Assembly (NCBI RefSeq): GCF_965225875.1
Contig: NZ_CBDDBS010000002.1
Coordinates: 2,852,001-2,916,000, forward strand
Origin: Haliscomenobacter sp965225875
GTDB lineage: Bacteria; Bacteroidota; Bacteroidia; Chitinophagales; Saprospiraceae
Direction of reading: 5' to 3'
DNA length: 64,000 bases
The translations under genes were made by a program, and so were the position numbers. Positions 8,171 to 17,682 of this stretch are shown here, piece by piece. A model generated the notes under the pieces. It saw nothing but the letters and a program-made list of their open reading frames with translations. It was not told the origin of the DNA and searched no databases. Numbering within the stretch: position 1 is the first letter of the stretch; every line of letters starts with the position of its first letter.

Positions 8171-8938
8171 TCAATTGTGATTCAAAAAATCATTCACCAT
8201 ACCTTTTAAAACTTCAGGCTGATCTGCATGAACCCAGTGGCCAGCATTGGGAATCGTTTGTAATGTACTACGGGGAAAAAGCTCTTGAATGTGTAGAATA
8301 TCTTCGTCGCGCACATACCTGGATTGTTCTCCGCGTATAAATAAGGTAGGGCCTTCAAATGGATCAGCCTCAGTGGGTGGTTCCAAAATCTGGGCATAAT
8401 CGCGGTAAATAATGGGCAAGTTCATTTTCCACTCAAAACCACCTTCTTTCAGCCGCGACAGGTTTTTGAGCAAAAACTGCCGCACGCCCCATTCTGGAAT
8501 GTATTGCTCAAGGATGGCTTCAGCAGCCTGGCGGCTTTCCAGTGTATTGAGGTCAACGGCAAAAAGAGCGGCAAAAATTTCGTCGTGCCCAGGGACGTAA
8601 GGGCGCGGGGCAATGTCAACCACAATGAGTTTATCCACCATGTCGGGGTAGGTCAAGGCAAACTCCATCGCCACCTTGCCACCCATGGAATGCCCCAGGA
8701 TATGGGCCTTATGGATCCAGTTCTGCTCCATAAAATCGTGCAAATCCTGCGCCATCGCCGGATAACTCAAGCCATCCACATGCGGCGAACGCCCGTGATT
8801 GCGCAAATCCACCAGGTATACCAGGTAATGCTCGGCCCAGGATTTAGCCAGGGTTTGCCAGTTGTCCAGGGTTCCAAAGAGGCCATGCAAAACGATGAGG
8901 GGTTCGCCTTGGCCGAGCGATTTATGGTTTAATTCCAT
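8171..8938 (-). CDS. Alpha/beta-fold hydrolase (YbfF-like esterase)
   Basis: The 255-aa single-domain hydrolase shows the full catalytic set. The oxyanion strand is VLHGLFGTLDNW. The nucleophile Ser84 lies in LGHSMGG and the terminal His234 in NAGHWVHAD. The acid is probably the Asp in a later loop. The VDLRNHGRSP motif is shared with E. coli YbfF and related acyl-CoA or ester hydrolases. The protein is cytoplasmic with no signal peptide. It lies upstream of the DJ-1 gene with a 26-bp gap (or a 4-bp overlap if the TTG start is used), suggesting an operon. A family A palindrome separates it from the upstream EamA gene. The substrate is unknown. Confidence 0.85.
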   Translation of the reverse strand: MELNHKSLGQGEPLIVLHGLFGTLDNWQTLAKSWAEHYLVYLVDLRNHGRSPHVDGLSYPAMAQDLHDFMEQNWIHKAHILGHSMGGKVAMEFALTYPDMVDKLIVVDIAPRPYVPGHDEIFAALFAVDLNTLESRQAAEAILEQYIPEWGVRQFLLKNLSRLKEGGFEWKMNLPIIYRDYAQILEPPTEADPFEGPTLFIRGEQSRYVRDEDILHIQELFPRSTLQTIPNAGHWVHADQPEVLKGMVNDFLNHN

Positions 8939-8944
8939 GCCTTA

Positions 8945-9039
8945 AAGTTGAGGGGTTGAGAAGTTGAGGAGTTGAGACTGCCGTGAGTTGTTTTGACCAT
9001 GTTATTTGCGGCAGCCTCAACTTCTAAACTCCTCAACTT
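8945..9039. repeat. Palindromic intergenic repeat, family A copy 3
   Basis: AAGTTGAGG units at the left are mirrored by CCTCAACTT units ending at 9039. The inner ACTGCCG / CGGCAG pair encloses a loop that again contains GACCATGT, as in copy 2. It separates the EamA transporter from the hydrolase on the minus strand. A lone half unit, GTTGAGGAGTTGAGAG, also occurs at 8153-8168. Confidence 0.75.
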
Positions 9040-9058
9040 ATAAACTGCTACAAAGTTA

Positions 9059-9991
9059 TCATTTCAAACTGATCCGCAAGACCCCAATGATCACCAAAAT
9101 GGTGCCCAGGAACTGCCACAATCCAAAAGTCTCGCCCAGCAAGAAATACCCCATCACAATGGTCGCTACCGGGCCGATGCTACCAATGATGGCCACATTG
9201 CTGGATCCAATGATGCGAATGGCTTCACTCATCATAAAAGTGGGCAACACCGTGGAAAGAATCGCCATGATTAATGCCAGGACATACACTGGTGCTGGAA
9301 AATGAAACAAGGCCCACTGGTAAATGATCCCATGCTGCACAATCACGCCCACACTGGCAGCCAACATGGCTAGACAAGTGTAGCGCAAAGAGCCCACTTT
9401 GGCGATGTACTTGCCGCTACCAACCAGATAAATGGCATAGGTCAATCCACTAAAAAAAATCAGGATGCTGCCTAACAACACATTGCGACCTACCCCCAAC
9501 TGATCCCCATCCAAAAAGGCCAAACTCACTCCGCCATAAGTCAAGGCCAAGGCAATCCATTGGATGCGGGTTACCGGTTTTTTCAAAAAAATAGCGTTGA
9601 TGGCCAACACCATGGTAGGGTATAGAAACAAAATCAAGCGCTCCAGGCCCGCAGTGATGTAAAACAAACCCATAAAATCGAGCATACTCGCCAGGTAATA
9701 CCCACAAAGACCAAACAGGAAAATGGCAACCCAGTCGCGGGTGCTCAGGATTACGTGGCGATTTTCTTTCAAGGCCTTTTGTTTGGCCCAAGTGGCAATT
9801 ACAAGGAAAAAAGGCAGCGAAAATACCATCCGCAAGGTGAGTAAGGAAATGCTGTCAATTTCGTAGCGGTAGGCCAATTTGACCAAAACGGCCTTGGCCG
9901 AAAAACAAAGCGCGGCAATCAACACCAAAACAGAAGCGATGATGCGTCGACGTTGGGAAAAATTGTTGCTTAAAGCAGGTGCTGTAGACAT
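9059..9991 (-). CDS. EamA/DMT family transporter
   Basis: The 310-aa membrane protein has about ten hydrophobic segments arranged as two EamA halves (about residues 15-150 and 165-305). This is the drug/metabolite transporter layout. The second half ends in the typical motif ISSN-like SSNVAIIGSIGPVATI followed by FLLGETFGLWQFLGTILVIIG-type helices. Members export amino acids, metabolites or drugs; no substrate can be assigned. The start is ATG 9991. A hairpin at 10022-10070 lies upstream. Confidence 0.88.
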   Translation of the reverse strand: MSTAPALSNNFSQRRRIIASVLVLIAALCFSAKAVLVKLAYRYEIDSISLLTLRMVFSLPFFLVIATWAKQKALKENRHVILSTRDWVAIFLFGLCGYYLASMLDFMGLFYITAGLERLILFLYPTMVLAINAIFLKKPVTRIQWIALALTYGGVSLAFLDGDQLGVGRNVLLGSILIFFSGLTYAIYLVGSGKYIAKVGSLRYTCLAMLAASVGVIVQHGIIYQWALFHFPAPVYVLALIMAILSTVLPTFMMSEAIRIIGSSNVAIIGSIGPVATIVMGYFLLGETFGLWQFLGTILVIIGVLRISLK

Positions 9992-10021
9992 TTGGGTGCA
10001 GGTTTGAAGGTTCCAGGTATA

Positions 10022-10070
10022 AAAAACAGCCTTTTCCGCGAGCTGGTTGCGCGCAAAAAAGGCTCGTTTT
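10022..10070. terminator. Hairpin downstream of T9SS-sorted protein gene
   Basis: AACAGCCTTTTCCGCG pairs imperfectly with CGCGCAAAAAAGGCTCGTT. A/T runs flank it on both sides. On the minus strand it follows the 10155-11795 gene and precedes the EamA gene, so a terminator is the simplest reading. Confidence 0.45.
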
Positions 10071-10154
10071 CCAACCTTGAAAACGCGGGCAATTTTTCTT
10101 TAAACCTTGATTTAACCGAAATGATTCCTCACAGAGGCTGCTTTGATGCCGGAT

Positions 10155-11795
10155 TTACTGCACGATTATTTTGTAAAGCGACCAGCTAGCCTCCTGGCGA
10201 ATTTGTAATACATAAACTCCGGGGCTCAAGCGGGAGATATCCAGAGCGTTGGGACTGCCTTTAGTTTCCTGAACCATTCGTCCAAAAGCGTCATACATAC
10301 ATGCACTGTACCGCTCTGCTTGATTGGTATTTTGAATGTATAAAATGTCTTTGCTAGGCGTTGGAAAAACTTTGAATTGGGGATCGTCTACTAAAATGCT
10401 TGGAATACCAGTAACCAAGGTTGAAAAATCGGCGGTAAAAAAATCAAAAGAACTGCTCCCTGGCAAAGCCAGGGTTTCCAGGCTGCCCGTCCCTCGATAT
10501 ACCCCCGCCAATTGCAACTGACTACCCACACTGTAAGCCAACCCTCCGGTGTACAAGCCCCCGCTTGCATCCAACACTTCCACAGAGACGGGCCGTCCAA
10601 TGCTATCCAGCACCGCCAGAAACGAACTAAAGCCATCGCTGGGATTGATGTCTTTTCCACCGTAGTTGAATCGCCCCAAGGTATAGCCACTGAGGTAAAT
10701 TTGTTTGTTTTGCCACAACATCCGCGAACATTCCTGCACTTGTTCACCAGTGAAAGTTCGTGCCCACTGGAGCGCCCCCGCTGCAGAGTAAGCACCTAGG
10801 AACAAATCGGAATTGCCATCCTTACTTTGGATACTCAGGCCATTGTCGAAGCGGATTACTCCGACGATGTTGCCACAAAAATAAATGCTCCCTCTGTCAT
10901 CTGTGGCAATATCGATGGGGGTAGCATCGTATACGCCCCCGCCCTTGCGCGCCCACAACACCTGGCCATCAGGCCCCCAGGCGGTTATGAATAAATCCTG
11001 GTCAGTGGTATTGGCAGCAAAAATATCGTTGCCAAATTGTACACTTTTGTCAAAACTGCCTAGGCCTACCACTGCTCGTCCGGGTAATTCAGCGATACCT
11101 GCCAGACGGGTACTGCCCGTCACCCCGTGGTGTTGCAGCCACTGCAAACGCCCGTCTGCTTCCAGGCGCAGCAAAAAAAGGTCGCTTTGCCCCGCTGCTG
11201 CCCATTTTTTGTCCTCCACAAACAGCGTATCACCAAAAGAACCACTTACCCAGATGTTGCCATTGTCGTTGAGCAACACATCGCTGACACTTTTTAGGCC
11301 CGAACCATCAATGACTTTAGCCCAGGACAAACGGCCCGAGGGCAGAAATGACAACACAAAAATAGCCTTGCCCGCATCCCGGGCAGCCAGCGTAGTATCG
11401 GGCAAAACCAGTTCCCGCCAAAACACGCCTGCGCACAACAAGCCGCCATTGCTCAAGGGTCGCACCGCTACAATTTCCTCATCCAATGGGCCGCCGCCAT
11501 GGCTGAAATAACGGTATTGGGCGCTACCTTTGGGGCGTTGCAGGATGACAAAATCACTACCGCCCTGGCTAGTGAGCGTACGCCCACCCAACTGCATTTT
11601 CCCCTGGAAGCTAAACCCCGTGGCGCAGTGTCCTTCACTATTGCAGTACAAATCTCCAGGGTTTTCATTGCCGGAGCCACCGAATGTCTGGAGATTTTGC
11701 CATTTTTGGGCGCAAATCCAATTCGGAAGAAAAAATGCCAGGCAAATGATTAACCTGAATTTTGCGATTCTGGAATAGGCGGCTATACGAATCAT
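10155..11795 (-). CDS. T9SS type A sorting domain protein with repeated beta-sheet (SBBP-like) domain
   Basis: The 546-aa exported protein has a signal peptide of about 30 residues ending near WICAQ. Residues 35-455 contain repeated units of the kind GDLYCNSEG, GGSDFVILQ, GDLFLLRLEADGRLQW and DLFLGAYSAAGALQWARTF, as in seven-bladed SBBP-type propellers. The C-terminal 75 residues, from FKVFPTPSKDILYIQN to GVYVLQIRQEA and YKIIVQ, form a type A sorting domain recognised by the type IX secretion system. The protein is therefore probably cell-surface attached or secreted. It overlaps nothing and diverges from the TPR lipoprotein, with only 43 bp between the start codons. The ligand is unknown. 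Confidence 0.85.
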   Translation of the reverse strand: MIRIAAYSRIAKFRLIICLAFFLPNWICAQKWQNLQTFGGSGNENPGDLYCNSEGHCATGFSFQGKMQLGGRTLTSQGGSDFVILQRPKGSAQYRYFSHGGGPLDEEIVAVRPLSNGGLLCAGVFWRELVLPDTTLAARDAGKAIFVLSFLPSGRLSWAKVIDGSGLKSVSDVLLNDNGNIWVSGSFGDTLFVEDKKWAAAGQSDLFLLRLEADGRLQWLQHHGVTGSTRLAGIAELPGRAVVGLGSFDKSVQFGNDIFAANTTDQDLFITAWGPDGQVLWARKGGGVYDATPIDIATDDRGSIYFCGNIVGVIRFDNGLSIQSKDGNSDLFLGAYSAAGALQWARTFTGEQVQECSRMLWQNKQIYLSGYTLGRFNYGGKDINPSDGFSSFLAVLDSIGRPVSVEVLDASGGLYTGGLAYSVGSQLQLAGVYRGTGSLETLALPGSSSFDFFTADFSTLVTGIPSILVDDPQFKVFPTPSKDILYIQNTNQAERYSACMYDAFGRMVQETKGSPNALDISRLSPGVYVLQIRQEASWSLYKIIVQ

Positions 11796-11838
11796 ATTGG
11801 CTTGTCGTTAATTTGTTCTAAAACAGAAACACTGCACC

Positions 11839-12849
11839 ATGCATAAGTTCATCGAATATCGGCATTTTGCCCTAATCCTCTTGGTTTTTATGGTATTTGT
11901 CGGCTGTAAGAAAAAAGGAGAGGATCCGAATCAGGCTCAAAAAACGGGCAATGCCAAATTGGATCAGCTCAATGCCCGAATTGAAAAGAGCCCCAAAAAT
12001 GCAGACTTGTACTACGCCCGTGCCGAGCAGTATTTTGAACTGGAAGGTTATGATGAAGCCATTGCCGACCTCAATAAAGCCATCAGCATCGATTCCAGCA
12101 AAGTGGACTACTACCACCTCCTGGCGGATGCATACATGGATTATTTTAAAAGTTTTAAGGCGCTGAAAACCCTGGAAACGGCGGTGATGCGCTTTCCTCG
12201 ACGCATTCCCACCTTGCTCAAATTGTCGGAATTTCAGATGATCCTGCAAATGCACAAAGAATCGATGAAAAGCATCGATCAGGTCTTGCAAATTGACCCC
12301 CAAAATGCGGAAGCCTTTTTCATGTTCGGAATGAACTTCAAAGAAATGGGGGATACGGCCCGCGCCATCAACAGTTTTCAAACCGCCGTCGAAAACGACC
12401 CCGAGCTGGTAGATGCCTGGATCAACCTTGGGCAATTGCATGCTGCTCTGGGCAATGCCATCGCCGGGCGTTATTTTGAGACTGCTACCCGCATTGACCC
12501 TAAAAACATCGAAGCACTTCACGCTCGCGGCTATTACCAGCAAAGCATCGGCGACCTGAAAGGCTCACTGGCTACTTTCCGCAAGATCAACCGCATTGAT
12601 CCTAAATACGCCGAAGGTTACTTTAACGCCGGGCTCTTGCTGATGGACATGGACTCGATTCCTTCGGCTTATGAAAAGTTTGATGCGGCTATTAAAGCTT
12701 CACCAGTACACATTCAAGCCTATTTCTACCGGGGCGTCGCGGCGGAAATTTTGGGCAAAAAGCAACAGGCCAAGGCGGATTATGAGCAGGCGCTGAAGTT
12801 GGCTCCGGATTATACAAAGGCGAAGGAGGGATTGGAAAGGGTGAGGTAG
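11839..12849 (+). CDS. TPR-repeat lipoprotein
   Basis: The 336-aa protein has a lipoprotein signal ending VFVGC with Cys23 as the lipidated residue, followed by the charged linker KKKGEDPNQ. From about residue 40 to the end are eight to nine tetratricopeptide repeats. The repeat pattern is clear in ADLYYARAEQYFELEGYDEA, AEAFFMFGMNFKEMGDTARA and VHIQAYFYRGVAAEILGKKQ. TPR arrays scaffold protein complexes at the membrane. Bacteroidota use such lipoproteins in cell envelope and gliding/T9SS assembly, but no specific role can be read here. It is monocistronic and divergent from the T9SS cargo gene. Confidence 0.88.
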   Translation: MHKFIEYRHFALILLVFMVFVGCKKKGEDPNQAQKTGNAKLDQLNARIEKSPKNADLYYARAEQYFELEGYDEAIADLNKAISIDSSKVDYYHLLADAYMDYFKSFKALKTLETAVMRFPRRIPTLLKLSEFQMILQMHKESMKSIDQVLQIDPQNAEAFFMFGMNFKEMGDTARAINSFQTAVENDPELVDAWINLGQLHAALGNAIAGRYFETATRIDPKNIEALHARGYYQQSIGDLKGSLATFRKINRIDPKYAEGYFNAGLLLMDMDSIPSAYEKFDAAIKASPVHIQAYFYRGVAAEILGKKQQAKADYEQALKLAPDYTKAKEGLERVR

Positions 12850-12856
12850 TTTTTTT

Positions 12857-13150
12857 TCAAAAAACAATAAAAACCAAGACAATCAGCACCCAGATCAACC
12901 AAAACAAATACACCACCAAATTTCGCTTTTGCCTCAATCGCTCACAGTACGCGTCACTTTCTTCTTTCCAGGAAGGAACAGGCAGAAAATTTTCACCACC
13001 AGTACGCCACACCGACCCCATGGTGTCCTGCCAAAAATCGTGGTATTTGCCGCCGACGCGCCGCTTTTCCATCCGCACGGAAAGGTGCCCCATGAAAACC
13101 ATCAGGCCCAGAATAAACAAGATGATTAAGATTCGTATCACAATGAGCAT
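12857..13150 (-). CDS. Small two-TM membrane protein, unrecognised
   Basis: The 97-aa protein has a hydrophobic helix at each end (about residues 3-24 and 75-96) and a charged central stretch containing KYHDFWQDTMGS. The layout suggests a hairpin in the inner membrane with the middle on one face. I do not recognise a family. It converges with the TPR lipoprotein gene, with a 7-bp gap, and the open frame and Bacteroidota-like start ATG 13150 support it as real. Confidence 0.6.
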   Translation of the reverse strand: MLIVIRILIILFILGLMVFMGHLSVRMEKRRVGGKYHDFWQDTMGSVWRTGGENFLPVPSWKEESDAYCERLRQKRNLVVYLFWLIWVLIVLVFIVF

Positions 13151-13292
13151 AGGAAGAAATTGTCGTTTGTAGCCCTAACTAAAAAACTTAAATTAGCACC
13201 CTGGTAACTTCCTACAAATCTACATTTTTTTAAGGCTTCGCACTGTTGTTTATTGGTTTTTTGCAGGTTTTCCAACCAAGTAATTTTTTGCG

Positions 13293-14261
13293 TCATACCA
13301 ATCCATCCAAGGCTCCGGCCAGCTCCAGCCCGGCATTTTTCCCCTGGCCCTGGTAGCGCAATTCCCCCCTTTCATAAAAAGCAACATCCAGGGTGGCCTG
13401 CATACTCTCGTTCACCTTGCCCGTCATTTGGCCACTAATGGGAGAAATCAAATTGGCCCCCGGAGCAGGGTGCGCGGTGATTTCAAGGCGGTTTTTGCGG
13501 TCAAAAAAAGCCAGTTTCACTTGGTTCTCCGCCAGTTCCACCTGCATTTTGGCTCCGGTGTAGGTGGCAAAACGGTACAATTTCCCTTCCCACAAAAAAC
13601 CAACAATATAGCCGATAAAATGGCTGCCCAGCCAGGGAATATGCGCCACTGAAGCCATCAAGGACATGGGCTTGGTGCTGTCAAAATGGTTGCTTTGCAT
13701 CCAAATCCAAGCTTTTGGAAAGGACACTCCCCAGTCCTTTTCGACATAACCGATACCAGAACTAAAGTCAACAGCTTGATCGTACACTTCCAATTGCCCT
13801 TGCAAACGATGGTGTACACTCACGACCCCGTGGTAACACTCCATAAATGGCACAAAACTGAACCACCCCATGATGCCTGGGGCACCCAGCATTTTGGGCC
13901 AGGGATGCAGGTTTTGCAGGTGGAGGGTGCCTTTTAATTGGGGCAGATTGAGGGTGATTTTTTCGGCAGAAAAAAAATTATCGCCCAACTGTACGGCAAA
14001 GCGATCCGTACTGGGCTGAAAGGCTTCAATGGGGAATTGGTGGTAAAAGGCCTTGCACTGAATGCCATCCAAAACTTGGATAAAGGCATGCGCCTGCCCA
14101 TCCTGTGCATAACTCACCCCGGGAATCACCGCAAAAACCGCCTTGCTACTGGGGTCAACCAATTTGAAGTACCAGCCTTCAAAGTAGTTGCGGGTACGCC
14201 CCCAGCCGTGGTACATTTCGGGCTGCCAAAGGGCGCGCCAGCGGAGTGTTTGATTTTGCAT
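13293..14261 (-). CDS. Tocopherol cyclase family protein
   Basis: The 322-aa protein matches the tocopherol-cyclase family. RNYFEGWYFKLVD at the N-terminus and GYVEKDWGVSFPKAWIWMQS in the middle (about residues 169-188) are the family's two most conserved blocks. Plant and cyanobacterial members close the chromanol ring of vitamin E. The non-phototrophic bacterial homologues are uncharacterised and may act on other lipids or quinones. There is no signal peptide. It begins at ATG 14261, divergent from the TonB-dependent receptor gene. No prenyltransferase or methyltransferase of a tocopherol pathway is nearby, so the substrate is open. Confidence 0.75.
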   Translation of the reverse strand: MQNQTLRWRALWQPEMYHGWGRTRNYFEGWYFKLVDPSSKAVFAVIPGVSYAQDGQAHAFIQVLDGIQCKAFYHQFPIEAFQPSTDRFAVQLGDNFFSAEKITLNLPQLKGTLHLQNLHPWPKMLGAPGIMGWFSFVPFMECYHGVVSVHHRLQGQLEVYDQAVDFSSGIGYVEKDWGVSFPKAWIWMQSNHFDSTKPMSLMASVAHIPWLGSHFIGYIVGFLWEGKLYRFATYTGAKMQVELAENQVKLAFFDRKNRLEITAHPAPGANLISPISGQMTGKVNESMQATLDVAFYERGELRYQGQGKNAGLELAGALDGLV

Positions 14262-14365
14262 GGTGATTTACATTTTTTTAAACTGAAAATGCCGCGCTCT
14301 AATTTATGTTTATTCTCAACAATGATTTAACCTTTTATTTACAATAACTTAAATTTAGTAATCCA

Positions 14366-14393
14366 TTGGTTAAGCCTGTATAAACTATTTTTG
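14366..14393 (+). promoter_or_regulatory. Bacteroidota-type promoter of TonB-dependent receptor
   Basis: TTG at 14366-14368 (-33) and TATTTTTG at 14386-14393 (-7, consensus TAnnTTTG) are 17 bp apart. The receptor ATG lies 36 bp downstream. The spacing is slightly short of the usual 19-20. Confidence 0.6.
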
Positions 14394-14429
14394 TCTGGAT
14401 CAAATTACCCTAATCAAAACGTACACTCA

Positions 14430-17400
14430 ATGAAACTAGGTTTACGACTATGGCCACTCCTGGCCATGTTGTGTTTATGCTCAAACATTTACGCACAACA
14501 AACTACTTCTTCCATCCAAGGTACTGCAACTTCTGAATCTGGCGAAGCCCTCGTAGGTGCCAGTGTAGTTGCCACGCACGTTGAATCAGGCACCGTTTAT
14601 GGTGTGGACACACGTGGAGATGGGGGCTTTACGATTCCCAACATGCGGGTAGGTGGCCCTTACTCGATTAAAGTGACCTACGTAGGCTTTAAAGATTTCC
14701 AACTCGATGGCGTTTTCCTGCAATTGGGCAGCAAATTCACCGTCAATGCCAAGTTGGCTGAAAATTCTGCACTTTTAGGCGAGGTAGAAATCACGTCTAA
14801 CCGTACCGATATTTTTGGCAAAGGCCGGACAGGTTCTGAGACCAACGTTGGTTCGGACGCATTGACCAAACTGCCCACCATCACCCGTTCGGCACAAGAT
14901 TTCTACCGGGCTACTCCAGCTTCGGATGGGGTTTCTTTTGCGGGCCGCAATGACCAGTTCAACAACTTCACCATTGATGGCGCCATTTTTAACAACCCAT
15001 TTGGTTTGGATGCGGCTACTCCGGGTGGACAGGCGGATGCCCAACCCATTTCGCTGGATGCCATTGAACAAATCACCGTTTCCCTGGCACCTTATGATGT
15101 AAGCCAGGCTGGCTTTACAGGTGCTTCGGTGAACGCGGTAACCAAATCGGGAACCAATACCCTCAAAGGTTCCGTATTTGGATTTTTCCGCAACCAGGAT
15201 TTGACGGGTGGAAAAGTAAGTGGAGAAAAAATTGTCGTACCGGATCTTTCTCAAGTCCAGTACGGATTTGCATTGGGTGGTCCGATCATCAAAAACAAAC
15301 TTTTCTTCTTTGCCAACGCTGAGATCGACGATCGTAGCGACCTCGGCTCCACCGCTATTGCTGCTGCCGCCGGACGCACAGGTTCCAACGTATCGCGGGT
15401 AGCCAAGTCGGATTTGGACGCGGTTTCCGAAGCTTTGAATCGCAAATACCAATACAAAACCGGCCCGTACGAAGACTATCTGCACAATACCAATAGCACC
15501 AAGGCCATCTTGAAACTGGACTACCAAATCAGCAAAAACCATACCCTGACGGCAACCTACAACTTCCTGGATGCCTTCAAACAAAAACCTGCTCACCCTT
15601 CGGCAATCGGTCGCCGGGGACCAGACTTGACTACACTGCAATTTTTCAATTCCGGCTATCAGATCAACAACAAGATCAATTCCGGCATCATCGAATTGCG
15701 TTCCTTGTTTGGCAATTCTGCGGCCAACAAGTTGCAAGTGGGCTACACTGCTTTCCGCGACGCCCGCGATCCTTTTTCAGAGCCATTCCCGGTAATCAAT
15801 ATCGCCAAGGACGGGATTCGTTACATCGTAGCGGGCCATGAGCCCTTCTCGGTGTTTAACCGCTTGAATCAAGACGTTTTCCAGTTTAACGACAATTTCA
15901 ACATCTACAAAGGCAAACACAACTACACCATCGGCACCAGTCTGGAAGTGTTTAGTTTTGACAACTCCTTCAACCTGAATGCTTATGGAGGCACCTTTGG
16001 CCCTGACTTCGTCAGCACAACTGCCTTTTTGGACAGCGTAAACACAGGCGCTTTCGACAATGAAGTAGCCGCTGCCCGCGCTTTTGCCAATGCCAATGGG
16101 GGTGAAAATGGCACCCCAGGCAAAGGTTGGGCTCTTGCTGAAACCAACGTGGGGCAATTTGCCTTTTACCTGCAAGACGAATGGACGGTGAATAAAAAAT
16201 TCACACTGACCTATGGTATCCGCATGGACATGCCTTTGTACTTCAACACGCCTGAAAAAATCCAGGAAAACATCGACCGCAACTGCTGCTATGACGGAAG
16301 CATCACCTGGTACAACGAGCAGGGAGACCCTCAAAAATTTGACCATACCAAGTTGCCCAAACAGGTACCACTCTTCTCGCCCCGGATTGGCTTCAATTAC
16401 GACCTGAGCAACGATGGCAAAAGTGCTCAATTGCGCGGGGGGACGGGCTTTTTCACGGGCCGTTTGCCTTTCGTATGGATTGGCAACCAGGTTGCAAACC
16501 CCAACTTCTTTTTCTACAACTACACCGATCCGAACTTCAAGTTCCCACAAGTATGGCGCTCTAACCTGGGCTATGACCGCAAAATGGGTAATTGGGTCTT
16601 CACCCTCGATGTGCTGTATACCAAAGACCTGCAAGCTGCCATGGTGCGCAACTACGGCCTGAAATTGCCAACTGGCAAGTTGCAAGGCCCCGACAATCGT
16701 CCGATTTATACCAATGCTGACCGCACCCTGGTGTTTGGTGGCCCCACCAATGCTTACGTGTTCTCCAACACCAACGTGGGTTACTCCTTCAATACCAGCG
16801 TACAGTTGCGCCGCAATTTCAAAAATGGCCAGGTGATGTTGGGTTACAACTTCCTGGATGCCAAGGATGCTTCTTCGGTGGAAGCAGAAATTTCCAGCGA
16901 TGCCTTCGACCGCAACCCGGCCATCAACCATGTAAACAATGCGCTCTTGGCACCTTCTTTGTTTGGAGCGAAGCACCGCATCATTGGCTCGGCCTTCAAA
17001 ACGTTTGAGTACGGTGGCCGTTGGGCGACTACTTTGTCGACCTTCTTCCAGTATGCCCAAGGTGGTACCACTCAAAACGACAACGTAGCCGACTTCCGCT
17101 TCAGCTACACTTACTCTGGTGACATCAACAACGATGGCTCAGGCCTCAACGACCTGCTCTTCATCCCAACTGATGCTCAATTGAGCCAAATGAACTTCCA
17201 AACTGCGGCCCAGCGTGATGCCTTCCGCAGCTTCATTCAGCAAGACAAATACTTGAGTGCCAACCGCGGCAAGTACGTTGAAAAATACGGCATCCTGGCG
17301 CCCTGGTATTCGCAGTGGGACATTCGTATCGCACAAGACATGAAGATGGGTGACGGTGGCCGTGGAATCCAGCTCAGCCTGGATATTCTGAACTTTGGCA

Positions 17401-17582
17401 ACCTATTGAACTCCAACTGGGGTGTACGCCAATTGCCAGTGAATACCCAGCCGCTGGGCGTAAGTGTGGCCAATGGAGTACCAACTTACTCCTTTGACGC
17501 TTCGCTCAAAAATACTTTTGCTGACGACTTTAGCTTGTTATCGAGATGGCAGGCGAGAGTGGGTTTGCGGTATACTTTCTAA
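14430..17582 (+). CDS. TonB-dependent receptor with N-terminal carboxypeptidase-regulatory-like domain
   Basis: The outer-membrane protein has 1050 aa. A signal peptide ends near SNIYAQ (about residue 22). A CarboxypepD-regulatory-like domain follows (about residues 28-110, with GEALVGASVVATHVESGT). A plug domain spans about 120-230 (FTIDGAIFNNPFG), and the rest is a 22-stranded barrel ending GLRYTF with a terminal aromatic residue. This layout matches Oar-like/OmpA-type TonB receptors rather than SusC, and no SusD gene is next to it. I use ATG 14430, 36 bp behind a promoter-like pair; TTG 14391 is the alternative. A terminator follows. The ligand is unknown. Confidence 0.9.
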   Translation: MKLGLRLWPLLAMLCLCSNIYAQQTTSSIQGTATSESGEALVGASVVATHVESGTVYGVDTRGDGGFTIPNMRVGGPYSIKVTYVGFKDFQLDGVFLQLGSKFTVNAKLAENSALLGEVEITSNRTDIFGKGRTGSETNVGSDALTKLPTITRSAQDFYRATPASDGVSFAGRNDQFNNFTIDGAIFNNPFGLDAATPGGQADAQPISLDAIEQITVSLAPYDVSQAGFTGASVNAVTKSGTNTLKGSVFGFFRNQDLTGGKVSGEKIVVPDLSQVQYGFALGGPIIKNKLFFFANAEIDDRSDLGSTAIAAAAGRTGSNVSRVAKSDLDAVSEALNRKYQYKTGPYEDYLHNTNSTKAILKLDYQISKNHTLTATYNFLDAFKQKPAHPSAIGRRGPDLTTLQFFNSGYQINNKINSGIIELRSLFGNSAANKLQVGYTAFRDARDPFSEPFPVINIAKDGIRYIVAGHEPFSVFNRLNQDVFQFNDNFNIYKGKHNYTIGTSLEVFSFDNSFNLNAYGGTFGPDFVSTTAFLDSVNTGAFDNEVAAARAFANANGGENGTPGKGWALAETNVGQFAFYLQDEWTVNKKFTLTYGIRMDMPLYFNTPEKIQENIDRNCCYDGSITWYNEQGDPQKFDHTKLPKQVPLFSPRIGFNYDLSNDGKSAQLRGGTGFFTGRLPFVWIGNQVANPNFFFYNYTDPNFKFPQVWRSNLGYDRKMGNWVFTLDVLYTKDLQAAMVRNYGLKLPTGKLQGPDNRPIYTNADRTLVFGGPTNAYVFSNTNVGYSFNTSVQLRRNFKNGQVMLGYNFLDAKDASSVEAEISSDAFDRNPAINHVNNALLAPSLFGAKHRIIGSAFKTFEYGGRWATTLSTFFQYAQGGTTQNDNVADFRFSYTYSGDINNDGSGLNDLLFIPTDAQLSQMNFQTAAQRDAFRSFIQQDKYLSANRGKYVEKYGILAPWYSQWDIRIAQDMKMGDGGRGIQLSLDILNFGNLLNSNWGVRQLPVNTQPLGVSVANGVPTYSFDASLKNTFADDFSLLSRWQARVGLRYTF

Positions 17583-17613
17583 ATCGTAAGCTGAAAATAT
17601 TTTAGGTAGCATT

Positions 17614-17653
17614 AAGGCGCTATTCACTGCTAGGTGGGTAGCGCTTTATTTTT
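17614..17653 (+). terminator. Rho-independent terminator after TonB receptor
   Basis: AAGGCGCTA pairs with TAGCGCTTT, followed by ATTTTT. It lies 32 bp after the receptor stop and before scpA. Confidence 0.65.
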
Positions 17654-17682
17654 CCCCAAATTCTCCCTAAATTCGCCCCTCT

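Noticed and set aside
9992..10189. 65-aa plus-strand frame between EamA and the T9SS protein genes
   Set aside because: It spans a hairpin region, has no ribosome site and no recognisable sequence, and overlaps the 3' end of the T9SS-sorted gene.
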